A stretch of 64,000 nt of DNA from Oceanospirillum beijerinckii DSM 7166 (GCF_000422425.1 NZ_AULT01000009.1:62001-126000); one strand, 5' to 3'; shown: positions 1 to 8,739, numbered from the stretch's first letter. Program-made: numbers and translations. Notes: a model not told the origin generated them from the letters alone.

Positions 1-1
1 C

Positions 2-916
2 GAGGTGAAGTCGACACGCCAAGCGATGCAGGATGTGATTTTAGAGCATAATCAGGTGACCGCCGATTTACAGGCCTTTCAGGAAGAGGGGCTGGATCTG
101 CTGGAAGATTCTTTGAGTCAACGAATTGATCTCATTGAAGAATCTATGAAATCCTCAATAGAGGATCAGGATCAGATTATTTCTGATCTCCAGTCATATC
201 AGGAAAGTGAGCTGCGGGACTTTCGGGATGCGCTGGACCTGATTAAAAGTGAACTCAGTGATGAGTTGAATGAGACGAAGGATTTTACTGAATCCTGGGT
301 CGAAAAACATTCACAGGATATTCAAGCGCTTGAAGACAAGTTGGAAGCGCTCCAAGGGGATATTCAGCAGGAGATCTCACAGCAGAGTGAGAGGCTGCAA
401 AGCATTAATCAGACCTTGGCAGATGAGCTGGAAAGCCGTGCAGAACAGTTCAAAGCGGATTATGCAGAGCATGAAAAAAGTGCGCTGGAACGGGAAGAGG
501 CTTTAAGCGATAAGATTAATACGCTTCAGCAAGAGAGTCAGGCGTCCACTGAAACCCACAAGCAGAATCTGCAACAGTTAAGCGAGCAACTGGAATCCAA
601 AGCAAGTCAGTTGCGGGATCAGAGTACCAATCAAGGCAAACAGCTCTCAAAACTCGAGCAGGGCTTAAAAAGCTCGGTCTCCAAAATAGGCGATAAACTC
701 AACGCTCATGCCGATTTTTCAAAGCAGCTGAAAGCGGCCCATAGTAAGGAGATCAAATCGCTGCATGGGCTGTCTGTTCAGCATGATCAGCGCTTGTCTG
801 ATCTGGAAGAAACCTTCGAGCGTCGCATGAAGCTGATGACCTTACTGGCCTATGGCGGTATGGGCGTTGCGGCAATAGCGATAGCGGGCTTGGTCTGGGT
901 GCTATTAGGTGTGTGA
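2..916 (+). CDS. Coiled-coil protein with C-terminal membrane anchor (5' end outside window)
   Basis: I do not recognise this gene. The frame is open to the left edge, so the true start may lie outside the window; a GTG at 5 is the first possible start inside it. Residues about 1-275 are almost entirely heptad-like, rich in E, Q, S, L and D, and read as a long coiled coil. The last 25 residues (from LMTLLAYGG to VLLGV) form a single hydrophobic segment ending at the C-terminus, so the protein is probably tail-anchored with the coiled coil in the cytoplasm. The stop codon lies in the loop of a strong terminator. It sits at the left of an accessory region, so a role in a mobile or defence function is possible, but nothing in the sequence shows one. 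Confidence 0.7.
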   Translation, partial: EVKSTRQAMQDVILEHNQVTADLQAFQEEGLDLLEDSLSQRIDLIEESMKSSIEDQDQIISDLQSYQESELRDFRDALDLIKSELSDELNETKDFTESWVEKHSQDIQALEDKLEALQGDIQQEISQQSERLQSINQTLADELESRAEQFKADYAEHEKSALEREEALSDKINTLQQESQASTETHKQNLQQLSEQLESKASQLRDQSTNQGKQLSKLEQGLKSSVSKIGDKLNAHADFSKQLKAAHSKEIKSLHGLSVQHDQRLSDLEETFERRMKLMTLLAYGGMGVAAIAIAGLVWVLLGV

Positions 917-937
917 TTCACACCTAATAGGCTTTTT
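902..937 (+). terminator. Intrinsic terminator enclosing the stop codon
   Basis: A perfect 12-bp stem (902-913 with 919-930) is followed by a T-rich run (GCTTTTTG). The TGA stop of the upstream gene (914-916) lies inside the 5-nt loop. Confidence 0.8.
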
Positions 938-948
938 GAGGTAGCTGC

Positions 949-1106
949 CTAGACCCTAACAAACTCAATAAGTTATCGAAAAAAAACGGCTCAAAAATGT
1001 CTGTTTGCCCATCAAATTTCTCACTACGTGCCTATGTCTTTTACTAAACCTTAGTGGTTGGCAATAGAAAAAACAGTGCCGTTTGTATACTGCTGTTAGG
1101 GTCTAG
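949..1106. repeat. Small element bounded by 13-bp inverted repeats (MITE-like)
   Basis: CTAGACCCTAACA at 949-961 is repeated exactly in inverted orientation at 1094-1106, about 130 bp apart, with no ORF between. A short non-coding segment with perfect terminal repeats fits a MITE or an insertion-sequence remnant. No obvious target duplication is seen outside the repeats. Confidence 0.5.
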
Positions 1107-1452
1107 AAATAGCCGTTTTGAGAGGCTTTATCGGACACGATTTCTGCCAGCATAGCTTGGCCATTTTTTCGCTTGTTCTATGGAATAGTTATGAGCCAGC
1201 AGAAAATTCGCCTAAGCCAAGATGGGCACCATGGTGTTCATTTTCATAGAAATAAGCTCAATATGGATGCTATGGTATCCAATGTTGATAAGACTGAGTA
1301 TCGAATATCAGGCATCAAGGTCTACAAATTGTTACCTGTGAAGTCACTTTGTGTAGACCTATAACTGCTGAATTTCGCCGTTCGGTAAAACGCATAGACG
1401 AGTACTCAACTCGCATTGCACACTTTTATGCGCATAAAAGTGTTGCGGCGCT
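1107..1452. other. Non-coding or decayed stretch before hipA 3' end
   Basis: No recognisable gene is present. A 63-codon open frame at 1173-1364 (an internal ATG at 1191 starts MSQQKIRLSQDG) matches nothing I know and lacks a clear ribosome binding site. A direct or inverted TGCGCATAAAAG/CTTTTATGCGC pattern sits near 1420-1442, close to the hipA stop. Confidence 0.4.
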
Positions 1453-2616
1453 CTATGCGAGTATAAAGCAGTCCCTCAATAGCTCTCTTTCTTCTTTGCT
1501 AATGCCCGCTTGTTGGGCAAGGCTTTCCCATTGTGAGACGGCTTTTAACAATCTTTGTTGGATGGCATTGGCTTTACTTTCAGTAACGTGAAAATACTCT
1601 GCAACGTCAAATGCTAAGTCAATCGAAAGCGCGTTGCTTACGTCATCAATATTAAGGTGTAGACCAGTGGCGTATAACATAGGATTGATATCGTAGGCAG
1701 GAGATAGCCGCCAACCAGTCGATTCCAGAATGAATCCATGATTTCTAAGATGATCATCACAATTAGATACCATGATATTAAACAGTATTCTGGTCCAAAG
1801 TTGTTCAAGATCTGCCTGAGTATTCGAGCCGTGTTGGATCAGAAACTCAGCCAGCTCTAAGTAACTTGCCCCTTCATCCTGGCCATCAAAGTACTCTAGT
1901 TGAGTCATCGCAGAGCTGAAGTGTAGCCGCTTCCCTGTTTCGGTACGGTCGAACCTTTTTGTTAAAAAAATATGATGTCTGCCAATGGCTTCAACTTTTG
2001 ATTCAGCCATTTCGATGCCAGACTCTATGGCCATTTGATAAACAATGAACTCCCATAAGCTGATATCGTAATCATCGTGACGACTAGGAAACTTAGCTAA
2101 CCACAAACTATCATCGTGATTTCTTATTGACGCCTTTGGCCCGGCCCCGCCTAGTGATGAACCCGGTGAGATCAACATATTGAGCCATTTCAGATAATCT
2201 GGATTATCTAAATCCGGAGTTTCTTCGATTTTGTTGGCGGCATGTTGTAGCTCGGGCAAGCTGGTTATTGCGGGTGCTGCCAGCTCATGGCTGTCGTCTA
2301 AAAATGGCTCCGTTGGCGATGTACAAAAGCGCAGTGCCCCCATGCGAAATGAATCGTGAACACCTAATAAGTAATCCGTCTCGTATAGGTTTTTTGCTCG
2401 CCGCCTTTCTTGTCTAGCAACCACCGCTTCTCTGCGTTGCATTAATAATCGCCCCCAACGGTCAGGGCATGAGTCGAGAAATGTTTTGAAATTCTTATCG
2501 CCCTGCGCATATTGCTCGCCAACGAATAGTTTTAAAGAAGGGTCAATCTGGCGAACATATTCTGACGTTAGCCATGTCTTGTCATAACTAAAACTAAAAT
2601 GCTCTTTGCCTCTCAT
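1453..2616 (-). CDS. hipA: HipA-family serine/threonine kinase toxin with disrupted N-terminus
   Basis: HipA-type kinase toxin of a type II toxin-antitoxin pair; in E. coli, HipA phosphorylates glutamyl-tRNA synthetase. Visible motifs are the start of the HipA fold (HFSFSYDKTWLT), DSCPDRWGRLLMQRRE, the Ser/Gly activation loop ISPGSSLGGAGPKA, the catalytic segment SNCDDHLRNHGF and the metal-binding PAYDINP. The first available ATG is used here (387 aa). The frame continues upstream with VYADWTESTDPILVGTLRSS, the conserved HipA N-terminus, and then TAA (2680-2682) and MEI from an ATG at 2689-2691, placed 12 nt after the hipB stop. The native start is therefore probably 2691, with a nonsense mutation at codon 4. 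The toxin is probably inactive or N-terminally truncated. It lies downstream of hipB in one operon. Confidence 0.8.
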   Translation of the reverse strand: MRGKEHFSFSYDKTWLTSEYVRQIDPSLKLFVGEQYAQGDKNFKTFLDSCPDRWGRLLMQRREAVVARQERRRAKNLYETDYLLGVHDSFRMGALRFCTSPTEPFLDDSHELAAPAITSLPELQHAANKIEETPDLDNPDYLKWLNMLISPGSSLGGAGPKASIRNHDDSLWLAKFPSRHDDYDISLWEFIVYQMAIESGIEMAESKVEAIGRHHIFLTKRFDRTETGKRLHFSSAMTQLEYFDGQDEGASYLELAEFLIQHGSNTQADLEQLWTRILFNIMVSNCDDHLRNHGFILESTGWRLSPAYDINPMLYATGLHLNIDDVSNALSIDLAFDVAEYFHVTESKANAIQQRLLKAVSQWESLAQQAGISKEERELLRDCFILA

Positions 2617-2703
2617 TTCTGATGATCGTAATGTGCCAACTAATATAGGGTCGGTTGACTCAGTCCAATCAGCATAAACTTAGATTTCCATAATGCGACA
2701 CTC

Positions 2704-3018
2704 TTATTTTTTTTTCAGCAATTGGATATCTTGCAGCTTTCTTCCCAGCTCGTCATCAAAGGCGACTTTGGCTAGGTCTTCCAAGAGACCTAAACAAGCT
2801 AATACGTTGACATAGTGACCAAGCGAGACGGAAGGGTCGCCCTTTAGGATTTTTCGTAACGTTGGCTTAGACAGCCCCGTTCTTTCGTGCAGCATTTCCT
2901 GGGTAATGCCGCGTCGCTTCATTGCCAGAGTTAAATTCTCGCCTAAGATGCTTAACACCTTTTTGTGCTTTGGAAAAACGACGGCGGTGCGCTTTGCTGT
3001 TGATTTGATGGTATTCAT
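2704..3018 (-). CDS. hipB: HipB-like XRE-family antitoxin
   Basis: A 104-residue helix-turn-helix protein. The HTH spans about residues 25-80 (ENLTLAMKRRGITQEMLHER then TGLSKPTLRKILKGDPSVSL), as in XRE/Cro antitoxins. It is immediately upstream of the HipA-type kinase on the same strand, the classic hipBA order, and would neutralise HipA and repress the operon. The upstream region carries repeated GTGAAACTATA boxes that fit autoregulation. The C-terminus ends in KLQDIQLLKKK. It appears intact although its partner carries a nonsense codon. Confidence 0.8.
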   Translation of the reverse strand: MNTIKSTAKRTAVVFPKHKKVLSILGENLTLAMKRRGITQEMLHERTGLSKPTLRKILKGDPSVSLGHYVNVLACLGLLEDLAKVAFDDELGRKLQDIQLLKKK

Positions 3019-3019
3019 A

Positions 3020-3168
3020 GTGAAACTATATTTTCTTAAATCTTAATATAGTGAAATTATAGTTTTACTTTTTACTTTGAGTAAAGTGATCATTTGATAT
3101 GGTCAAGTAGATCAAAGTGAAACTATATTTTCAATTTTCAGTATATAGAGAAGTTATAGTTTCACTTT
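3020..3168 (-). promoter_or_regulatory. Repeated operator boxes upstream of hipB
   Basis: The box GTGAAACTATA occurs at 3021-3031 and 3119-3129. Its inverted form TATAGTTTCAC is at 3156-3166, and a near-palindrome (AGTGAAATTATAGTTTTACT) lies at 3051-3070. Four related half-sites or palindromes in about 150 bp directly before hipB fit a cooperatively bound HipB operator. The AT-rich boxes also offer -10-like sequence. Confidence 0.6.
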
Positions 3169-3425
3169 TTTTCTTTGCCTCACACTCCGTGTGTTGTAAC
3201 AAACCACTTATCCCTTGGGCTTTTGGGGCAGTTTGGGCAAAGCCTTAATTCATGCCGCTTAGCCGCACACTGGCCCTGGCCACAGGGTATTTATCACCTG
3301 GGGCATTATGTAAATTCTGGGGCAGCTAGCTACTTGTACCCTCAGAAAGCTGCGCGATCTCGGCATTTATCTGCCTACGGTGTCCGTTTAGTACTGGCAA
3401 ACTCCTAACTGAACTTAACAGAACA
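3169..3425. other. Leader region before alpA-like gene
   Basis: No supported gene. A 77-codon open frame from 3175 lacks a recognisable ribosome site and a known motif. The stretch probably carries the promoter of the alpA-like gene or remnants of the element that brought it. Confidence 0.35.
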
Positions 3426-3440
3426 GTGAGGAAGCAAACG

Positions 3441-3710
3441 ATGAACCCAACTACACAATCACCCACAAACACGGTACACCCAGCTCGTCAGCAACGGATT
3501 TTGCGCTTGCCCGAGGTAAAAGCCAAAACTGGCTTTGGCCGAAGTACCATTTATGCCTTGATGGCCAACGGAGAATTTCCCCGTTCCATTCGCATTGGTG
3601 CACGTGCTGTGGGCTGGTTAGAAAGCGATATCGACCAGTGGATTGAAACCCGCCGTATCGGTGTTGCAAACCACGCACCCGATAGAAGGCTTTATTCAAC
3701 AAGGAAGTAG
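3441..3710 (+). CDS. AlpA-family phage/ICE regulator
   Basis: A small MerR-like winged HTH protein of the AlpA family (89 aa from ATG 3441). Seen: ILRLPEVKAKTGFGRSTIYA, then NGEFPRSIRIGARAVGWLES and DIDQWIETRR, the standard AlpA pattern. The ATG at 3441 is preferred over the GTG at 3426 because GAGGA lies 8 nt before it. AlpA proteins act as transcriptional activators or excisionase regulators in prophages and integrative elements, and are often encoded just before DUF927 or primase genes. Here the DUF927 sequence follows directly but is truncated, so this looks like the surviving regulator of a degraded integrative element. Confidence 0.75.
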   Translation: MNPTTQSPTNTVHPARQQRILRLPEVKAKTGFGRSTIYALMANGEFPRSIRIGARAVGWLESDIDQWIETRRIGVANHAPDRRLYSTRK

Positions 3711-3720
3711 CGACAGTTGA

Positions 3721-4884
3721 CGTGCCACGGCCAACGGTTTAGAAGGCACTGCGTTAGCCCATAACGATGCCTTACTGGCGCTCGATGAAATGGGCGAAGT
3801 TGACCCCAATGAGGCGGGCGATGTCGCTTATATGCTTGCCAATGGCCAAGTTAAAACCCGTGCAGGCAAATACGGTGAAATGCGCTTACCCGCTCGTTGG
3901 CGCTTGGTGTTTTTATCCACTGGCGAAGTCACGCTCGAAAGCCATCTGGCCAGTATCGGCAAGCGTGTAAAAGCAGGGCAGCAAGTGCGCCGAGTCGCCG
4001 AAAAATTTGCCTTACTGGCCAGTGCAGGGTTGTTAGCCATTCAAGCCAAAGTACTCGATTGGTCAACCCAAAGAGTCGAAGCAGCTTGTTTAAGCCAGCT
4101 TAACCAATGGATACTTGCCCGCGGTGGTGCGTTTAGTTTTGCCTACGATAAAGCGTTTCTAACCTCTGCCTATCGTTTGCAAATAGATCCAATGCTGACG
4201 CTTCACTCAGGTGATCTCTATAACGACGAAGCCGATAAAAACTTTCGCGCATTTCTTGATTCATCGCCTGATAGATGGGGGCGTATTTTAATGCAGCGGC
4301 GTGCGGCCATTGAAGCACGCAAGGGCATTCGGGCAACAAGTCGATTAAACGAGTTGGATTACCTGCTGGGCGTACATGACTCTTACCGGATGGGGGGGAT
4401 TCGATTTAAGCGAGCAGACTCGGATGCTTTTTTGGATGACAACTCTGAGTTTGCTGCACCTCCAATGGCTTCTTTGCGAGAGCTAGAGCACGCAGCAATG
4501 CAGATTGAAAAAGACGATAACATCGACAGTGACGAGTACTATCGCTGGTTGAAAATGCTGATTTCTCCAGGCTCATCATTAGGTGGCGCAAGGCCTAAGG
4601 CTTGTGTGACAGATGAACAAGGCCACTTGTGGATTGCCAGGTTTCCCAACTTAAATGATACCCATGACGTTGGGGCGTGGGAGATGGTCTGTTATGAATT
4701 GGCTCTGGCGGCAGGTGTTAACATGTTTCCAAGTGAGATTAGGCAGTTTTCCTCTCGGCATCATACCTTTTTAACAAAACGCTTTGATCGCCACGGCGAA
4801 AAGCGGCTTCATTTCTCATCGGCCATGACACAGCTTCGCTATTTTGTAAACGAAAAGTATGATGGTGAACAAAAATCCATTTGA
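3721..4884 (+). pseudogene. Chimeric remnant: DUF927 fragment fused to truncated HipA
   Basis: One open frame holds pieces of two unrelated genes. From 3721 it encodes RATANGLEGTALAHNDALLA and LDEMGEVDPNEAGDVAYMLA, a DUF927 (integrative-element helicase/primase) segment, without a start and preceded by TGA. The DUF927 part runs to about codon 115 of the ATG-3790 frame (LNQWILARGG). The frame then changes without a stop to a HipA sequence (AFSFAYDKAFLTS, DSSPDRWGRILMQRR, SPGSSLGGARPKA) parallel to the intact-length hipA on the other strand. HipA similarity ends at SSAMTQLRYF, before the catalytic Asp and DxNP segments, so no kinase can be made. If translated, it would start at ATG 3790 (364 aa). 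Confidence 0.75.
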
Positions 4885-5093
4885 TATGAGTTGGTTTTCA
4901 TCCCTTTGGCAGGTACTATTAAATTTATACAGGCATAAACATGTGGGATTCGCTAGATTTATAAATTTATTAAACATGGGATTGTAATACTATTTGTTCT
5001 GAAAAATGGGTGAATAGCTCACTTTTATATGAATGAAGGTCTAAGAGACTGGCTTCTCTAATAGCTATCCTGAAACAGTACAAAAGGGAGTTT

Positions 5094-8000
5094 ATGCAAC
5101 AGTCAGGTATATATGAGCAACTGATTACTCAGCTGGTGGAAAAGCGTCTGGACCGCGAGCATTTCTATGTTGGCGAGCGCGAATTGACTGCAAATGAAGC
5201 AGGCATTTGGCTTTCCCGGTTCTTGAGTCGTATTTTAGAGTTTGCAGTGAACTCTATTTCATCTGGTGATGATCAACTGCAAGAACAAATCCACTTTGCG
5301 AATCAGCTATTGCTGTGGCTCAAAGAGCGGCTTCAAGACGATGACTTTATCGAAGAAAACCTCCTTGATAGCCAAGGCAAAATTCTGACAGCTTTGTATG
5401 AGCTGGAAAACCCTGTTGCGGCAAATTTAAAACAATATGTGGAAGACATTTTTCCTCTTACCGGACTTACGCAAAGCGAACTGTTTTGTGGCAGCAATGC
5501 GGGTTTATCCCTTGAATCCGAATTGAAGCGAGAGATCTTGTCTGCGGATAAGATCTATTGGTTGGTGTCCTTTATCAAGTGGGCGGGGATTCGAATCTTC
5601 CGCAAAGAGCTTGAAGAATTCACCGCCAGCGGTCGAGAGCTAAAGATCATTACAACGTCCTACATGGGCGCGACCGATGCCAAAGCGGTGGAATATTTGG
5701 CGAGTTTACCCAATACCGAAGTAAAACTGAGCTACAACACCGAGCGCGAACGTCTTCATGCTAAAAGCTATTTGTTTCTTCGTAATACCGGCTATCACAC
5801 GGGTTACATTGGCTCTTCTAACTTATCCCACTCCGCCCTGACCAATGGCTTGGAATGGAATCTAAAAATAACGTCACAAGAAATCCCCCATATCATCTAC
5901 AAATCGTTGAGCACATTTGAGACCTATTGGGCTTCCAATGAATTCGAATTATTTAATGGTGATACAAACAGTACAGAAAAGCTCAACCGAGCCTTGCGAC
6001 AACAGCGTGGTGGCGATGAACAAAGTACTGCTCACTTTTTTGATATCACGCCGTTTGCGCATCAAAGTGAGATTTTGGAGCGGCTGGCCGTAGAGCGAGA
6101 TATTCATCAGCGCTTTCGCAATCTCGTCGTCGCTGCTACTGGGACAGGTAAAACGCTGATTTCCGCGTTTGATTTTGCGCGCTTTGTGAAACAGAAGCCG
6201 AATGCGAGTTTCTTATTTGTGGCGCATCGAGAAGAAATTTTAAAGCAGGCTCGTGCGGCATACCGTGGTGTATTACGCGATGGTGCCTTTGGTGAGCTTT
6301 GGGTTGGCGGCCATAAACCAGCGCATTATCGTCAGTTATTTGTTTCGATCCAGGCGCTCAATAACCAATTGGATCAGCTCAAGCTTACGTCAGACTTTTA
6401 CGATTACATCGTGATTGATGAAGTGCATCATATTAAAGCGAATAGCTATCGTGCTGTGTTGGATTATTTTCAGCCGAGTTTATTGTTGGGCTTAACAGCG
6501 ACACCGGAGCGTCATGATGGCGGTGATATTTTGGCCGACTTTGGTGGTGTCATTGCTGCTGAGCTACGTTTACCAGAAGCTATTAATCATCGCCATTTAT
6601 CACCGTTTCAGTATTTTGGTGTTGATGATGATACGGATTTACGGTCGATTTCATGGAACCGTGGCCGTTACGATATTGCACAGCTCACCAATCTCTATAC
6701 TCACAACCAAGCTCGTTTTGACAAAATACTGCTGAGTTTGCAGGAGATCGTTACCGATATCAGCCAAATGAAGGCATTGGCATTCTGTGTTAGCCGTGAG
6801 CATGCAAAGTATATGGCGAGCCAACTTCTGCTTAAAGGTATTAAAGCGGATGTGCTGACCAGTGATAACAGCGATGAGCGTCAACAGAAGCAGCAGGCGA
6901 TTCGTAGCGGACAAATCAATGTGCTGTGTGTGGTCGATATCTTTAATGAAGGCGTTGATATTCCGGAAGTCGATACCTTGCTGTTTTTACGGCCCACGGA
7001 AAGCCTCACGATCTTCTTGCAGCAGCTGGGGCGAGGTCTGCGCTTAGCCGATGGCAAAGAGTGCTGTACGGTGTTGGATTTTGTCGGTAACTCACGTCCA
7101 GAGTACGATTTTGCTAATAAATTTAGAGCGTTAGTTGGCAGAAGTCCGAAAGCGATCAGTGATGAAATCAAACAAGGCTTTCCGCATGCGCCGCTAGGCT
7201 GTCGAATAGAGCTGACGAAACGCACCCAAGAGATGGTCTTGAGTAACATTCGTCTAGCAACACTTACTAAAAGCCGTCTGGCGGACATGATTCGCCAATT
7301 CCCACAGCATTCCACGCAACCTCTGACACTAGCGAATTTTATTGCTCAGCATCCGCACATTGATTTGAATGAGCTGTATAAACGTGGCAGCTGGGCTGAG
7401 CTGATAGCGAAATCCAAAGATGAAATTAACGAGGGCTCGCGAATCGGTGAAGCCTTTAAAATAGTGCGTAAAGCAATTCATAACCGCATTCTGACCTGTG
7501 ACGATCATGGCTATTTAAACTTTCTTGCATTGCTTTGTCAGTCTGACTTCAGCGGCGTCAGTGCTGACGATCGTCGTACGGTGATGTGCCATTATGACTT
7601 CTGGCAAAAGCCGGGTTCTGATATAGGCTTTGCATCTTTAGCACAAAGCATCAAACAGCTCAGTCACCTTGGTGTGGCGGAGGAACTTGCCGACGTGATT
7701 CACTGGCAGCTGGCACGTATAAAGCATGAATTGGTAGATATGAACGAGCTGCCAGATGTGCCTCTTAAAATACATGCACGCTACGCCAGAGAACAGATCT
7801 TAGCGGCATTTGGTGCGACGACGTTTGAACGTCAACCGCCTGCCCGAGAAGGTGTGTTCGTCATTAAAGACGACAACATTGAGCTGTTGTTTGTCACGCT
7901 CGATAAAAATGAAAAGCTGTTTTCACCGACTACCATGTACCACGACTACGCCATTAATGAGTCGTTATTCCATTGGCAATCGCAAAATAGTGCACGGCCG

Positions 8001-8234
8001 GATCGTGGGCGCGGTTTGGAATACATCCAGCATCAAAAAATTGGCAAACGCCTATTCTTGTTTGTGCGTGAGCAAAGCAAAGACGAATACGGCCGCACTA
8101 TGGGTTTTGTGAATTATGGTGAAGTGGAATATGTGGCACATACGGGTTCACAGCCTATGAGCATTACTTGGCAGTTAAAAGAGCCAATGCCGCATTTTAT
8201 GTGGCAACAGGCGGCCAAGTTAGCTGTGGGCTAG
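5094..8234 (+). CDS. PLD-like nuclease/SF2 helicase with DUF3427 C-terminus
   Basis: A 1046-residue multidomain protein. Residues about 130-260 form a phospholipase-D-type nuclease half-site (H222-A-K224, then G240-S-S-N243). Residues 320-680 form a superfamily II helicase: GTGKT at 350-354, DEVHH at 442-446, LTATPER near 468, and motif VI QQLGRGLRLADG near 640. The C-terminus, from about 880 (YAREQILAAFG ... RGRGLEYIQHQ), matches the DUF3427 type. Together this suggests an ATP-driven DNA translocase with its own nuclease, likely a defence or DNA-processing enzyme. GGGAG precedes the ATG. A decayed ORF follows 5 nt after the stop. Which defence system it belongs to, if any, I cannot say. Confidence 0.8.
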   Translation: MQQSGIYEQLITQLVEKRLDREHFYVGERELTANEAGIWLSRFLSRILEFAVNSISSGDDQLQEQIHFANQLLLWLKERLQDDDFIEENLLDSQGKILTALYELENPVAANLKQYVEDIFPLTGLTQSELFCGSNAGLSLESELKREILSADKIYWLVSFIKWAGIRIFRKELEEFTASGRELKIITTSYMGATDAKAVEYLASLPNTEVKLSYNTERERLHAKSYLFLRNTGYHTGYIGSSNLSHSALTNGLEWNLKITSQEIPHIIYKSLSTFETYWASNEFELFNGDTNSTEKLNRALRQQRGGDEQSTAHFFDITPFAHQSEILERLAVERDIHQRFRNLVVAATGTGKTLISAFDFARFVKQKPNASFLFVAHREEILKQARAAYRGVLRDGAFGELWVGGHKPAHYRQLFVSIQALNNQLDQLKLTSDFYDYIVIDEVHHIKANSYRAVLDYFQPSLLLGLTATPERHDGGDILADFGGVIAAELRLPEAINHRHLSPFQYFGVDDDTDLRSISWNRGRYDIAQLTNLYTHNQARFDKILLSLQEIVTDISQMKALAFCVSREHAKYMASQLLLKGIKADVLTSDNSDERQQKQQAIRSGQINVLCVVDIFNEGVDIPEVDTLLFLRPTESLTIFLQQLGRGLRLADGKECCTVLDFVGNSRPEYDFANKFRALVGRSPKAISDEIKQGFPHAPLGCRIELTKRTQEMVLSNIRLATLTKSRLADMIRQFPQHSTQPLTLANFIAQHPHIDLNELYKRGSWAELIAKSKDEINEGSRIGEAFKIVRKAIHNRILTCDDHGYLNFLALLCQSDFSGVSADDRRTVMCHYDFWQKPGSDIGFASLAQSIKQLSHLGVAEELADVIHWQLARIKHELVDMNELPDVPLKIHARYAREQILAAFGATTFERQPPAREGVFVIKDDNIELLFVTLDKNEKLFSPTTMYHDYAINESLFHWQSQNSARPDRGRGLEYIQHQKIGKRLFLFVREQSKDEYGRTMGFVNYGEVEYVAHTGSQPMSITWQLKEPMPHFMWQQAAKLAVG

Positions 8235-8239
8235 TCGAG

Positions 8240-8674
8240 ATGACAGTGGCATTGGATGGGCAACGTGGTCGTGATAATGGCTACTTTGAAAAATTTCAGC
8301 AAGGTACAGCGCAGTGCTATCACCTGCCGCAAAGCACGTTTTTGCAGAAATTTAAGTAGCATATTGCCGAGGAAATTCGCTATTTAGCGTTGGCATCTAC
8401 CTCAGGCGTCCAAAGTTCAACCAAGCAAATTGACAAACTTTGGCCAGTTAAACGAGTCACAGTGTTATCACGCTACGCCATTGCCGAAGATCAAGCGGGT
8501 AAGAAATCAGGTTCTGCTGACTTGTATTATTTATTTGAGCTCGGCAAACTGCTATCGCTGCAAACGCCAGTGACCAACGTGCTACATCGCCCAATGAAAA
8601 ACTCGATGAAACTCACAACTGACGTGGTCAAGCAAATACTACCAGTCCAGTTCACGGCGATCTTCAGTGGGTAA
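8240..8674 (+). pseudogene. Decayed ORF downstream of the helicase (in-frame TAG)
   Basis: Starting at ATG 8240, the frame reads MTVALDGQRGRDNGYFEKFQ and continues to LQKFK, then TAG (8357-8359). The same frame then runs on as HIAEEIRYLALASTSGV to NVLHRPMKNSMKLTTD and stops at 8674. Both halves look like real protein, so a single gene of about 145 codons broken by a nonsense codon is the simplest reading. I do not recognise the family securely. It lies directly behind the helicase and may have been its accessory gene. Confidence 0.5.
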
Positions 8675-8699
8675 TTGGAGAGGTGGCAGGACATTCATC

Positions 8700-8739
8700 G
8701 TACTATCCTGATTGCAAAGGATACTCTTCAGGATAGTAC
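8700..8739. repeat. 12-bp inverted repeat
   Basis: GTACTATCCTGA at 8700-8711 pairs perfectly with TCAGGATAGTAC at 8728-8739 across a 16-nt loop. No T-run follows, so it is not a clear terminator; it could be a terminator relic or a protein site at the edge of the helicase module. Confidence 0.5.

Noticed and set aside
1173-1364. 63-codon ORF before the hipA 3' end
   Set aside because: No ribosome site, no recognisable motif; kept only as part of a non-coding note.
3175-3408. 77-codon ORF before the alpA-like gene
   Set aside because: No recognisable motif and no ribosome site; may be a relic.
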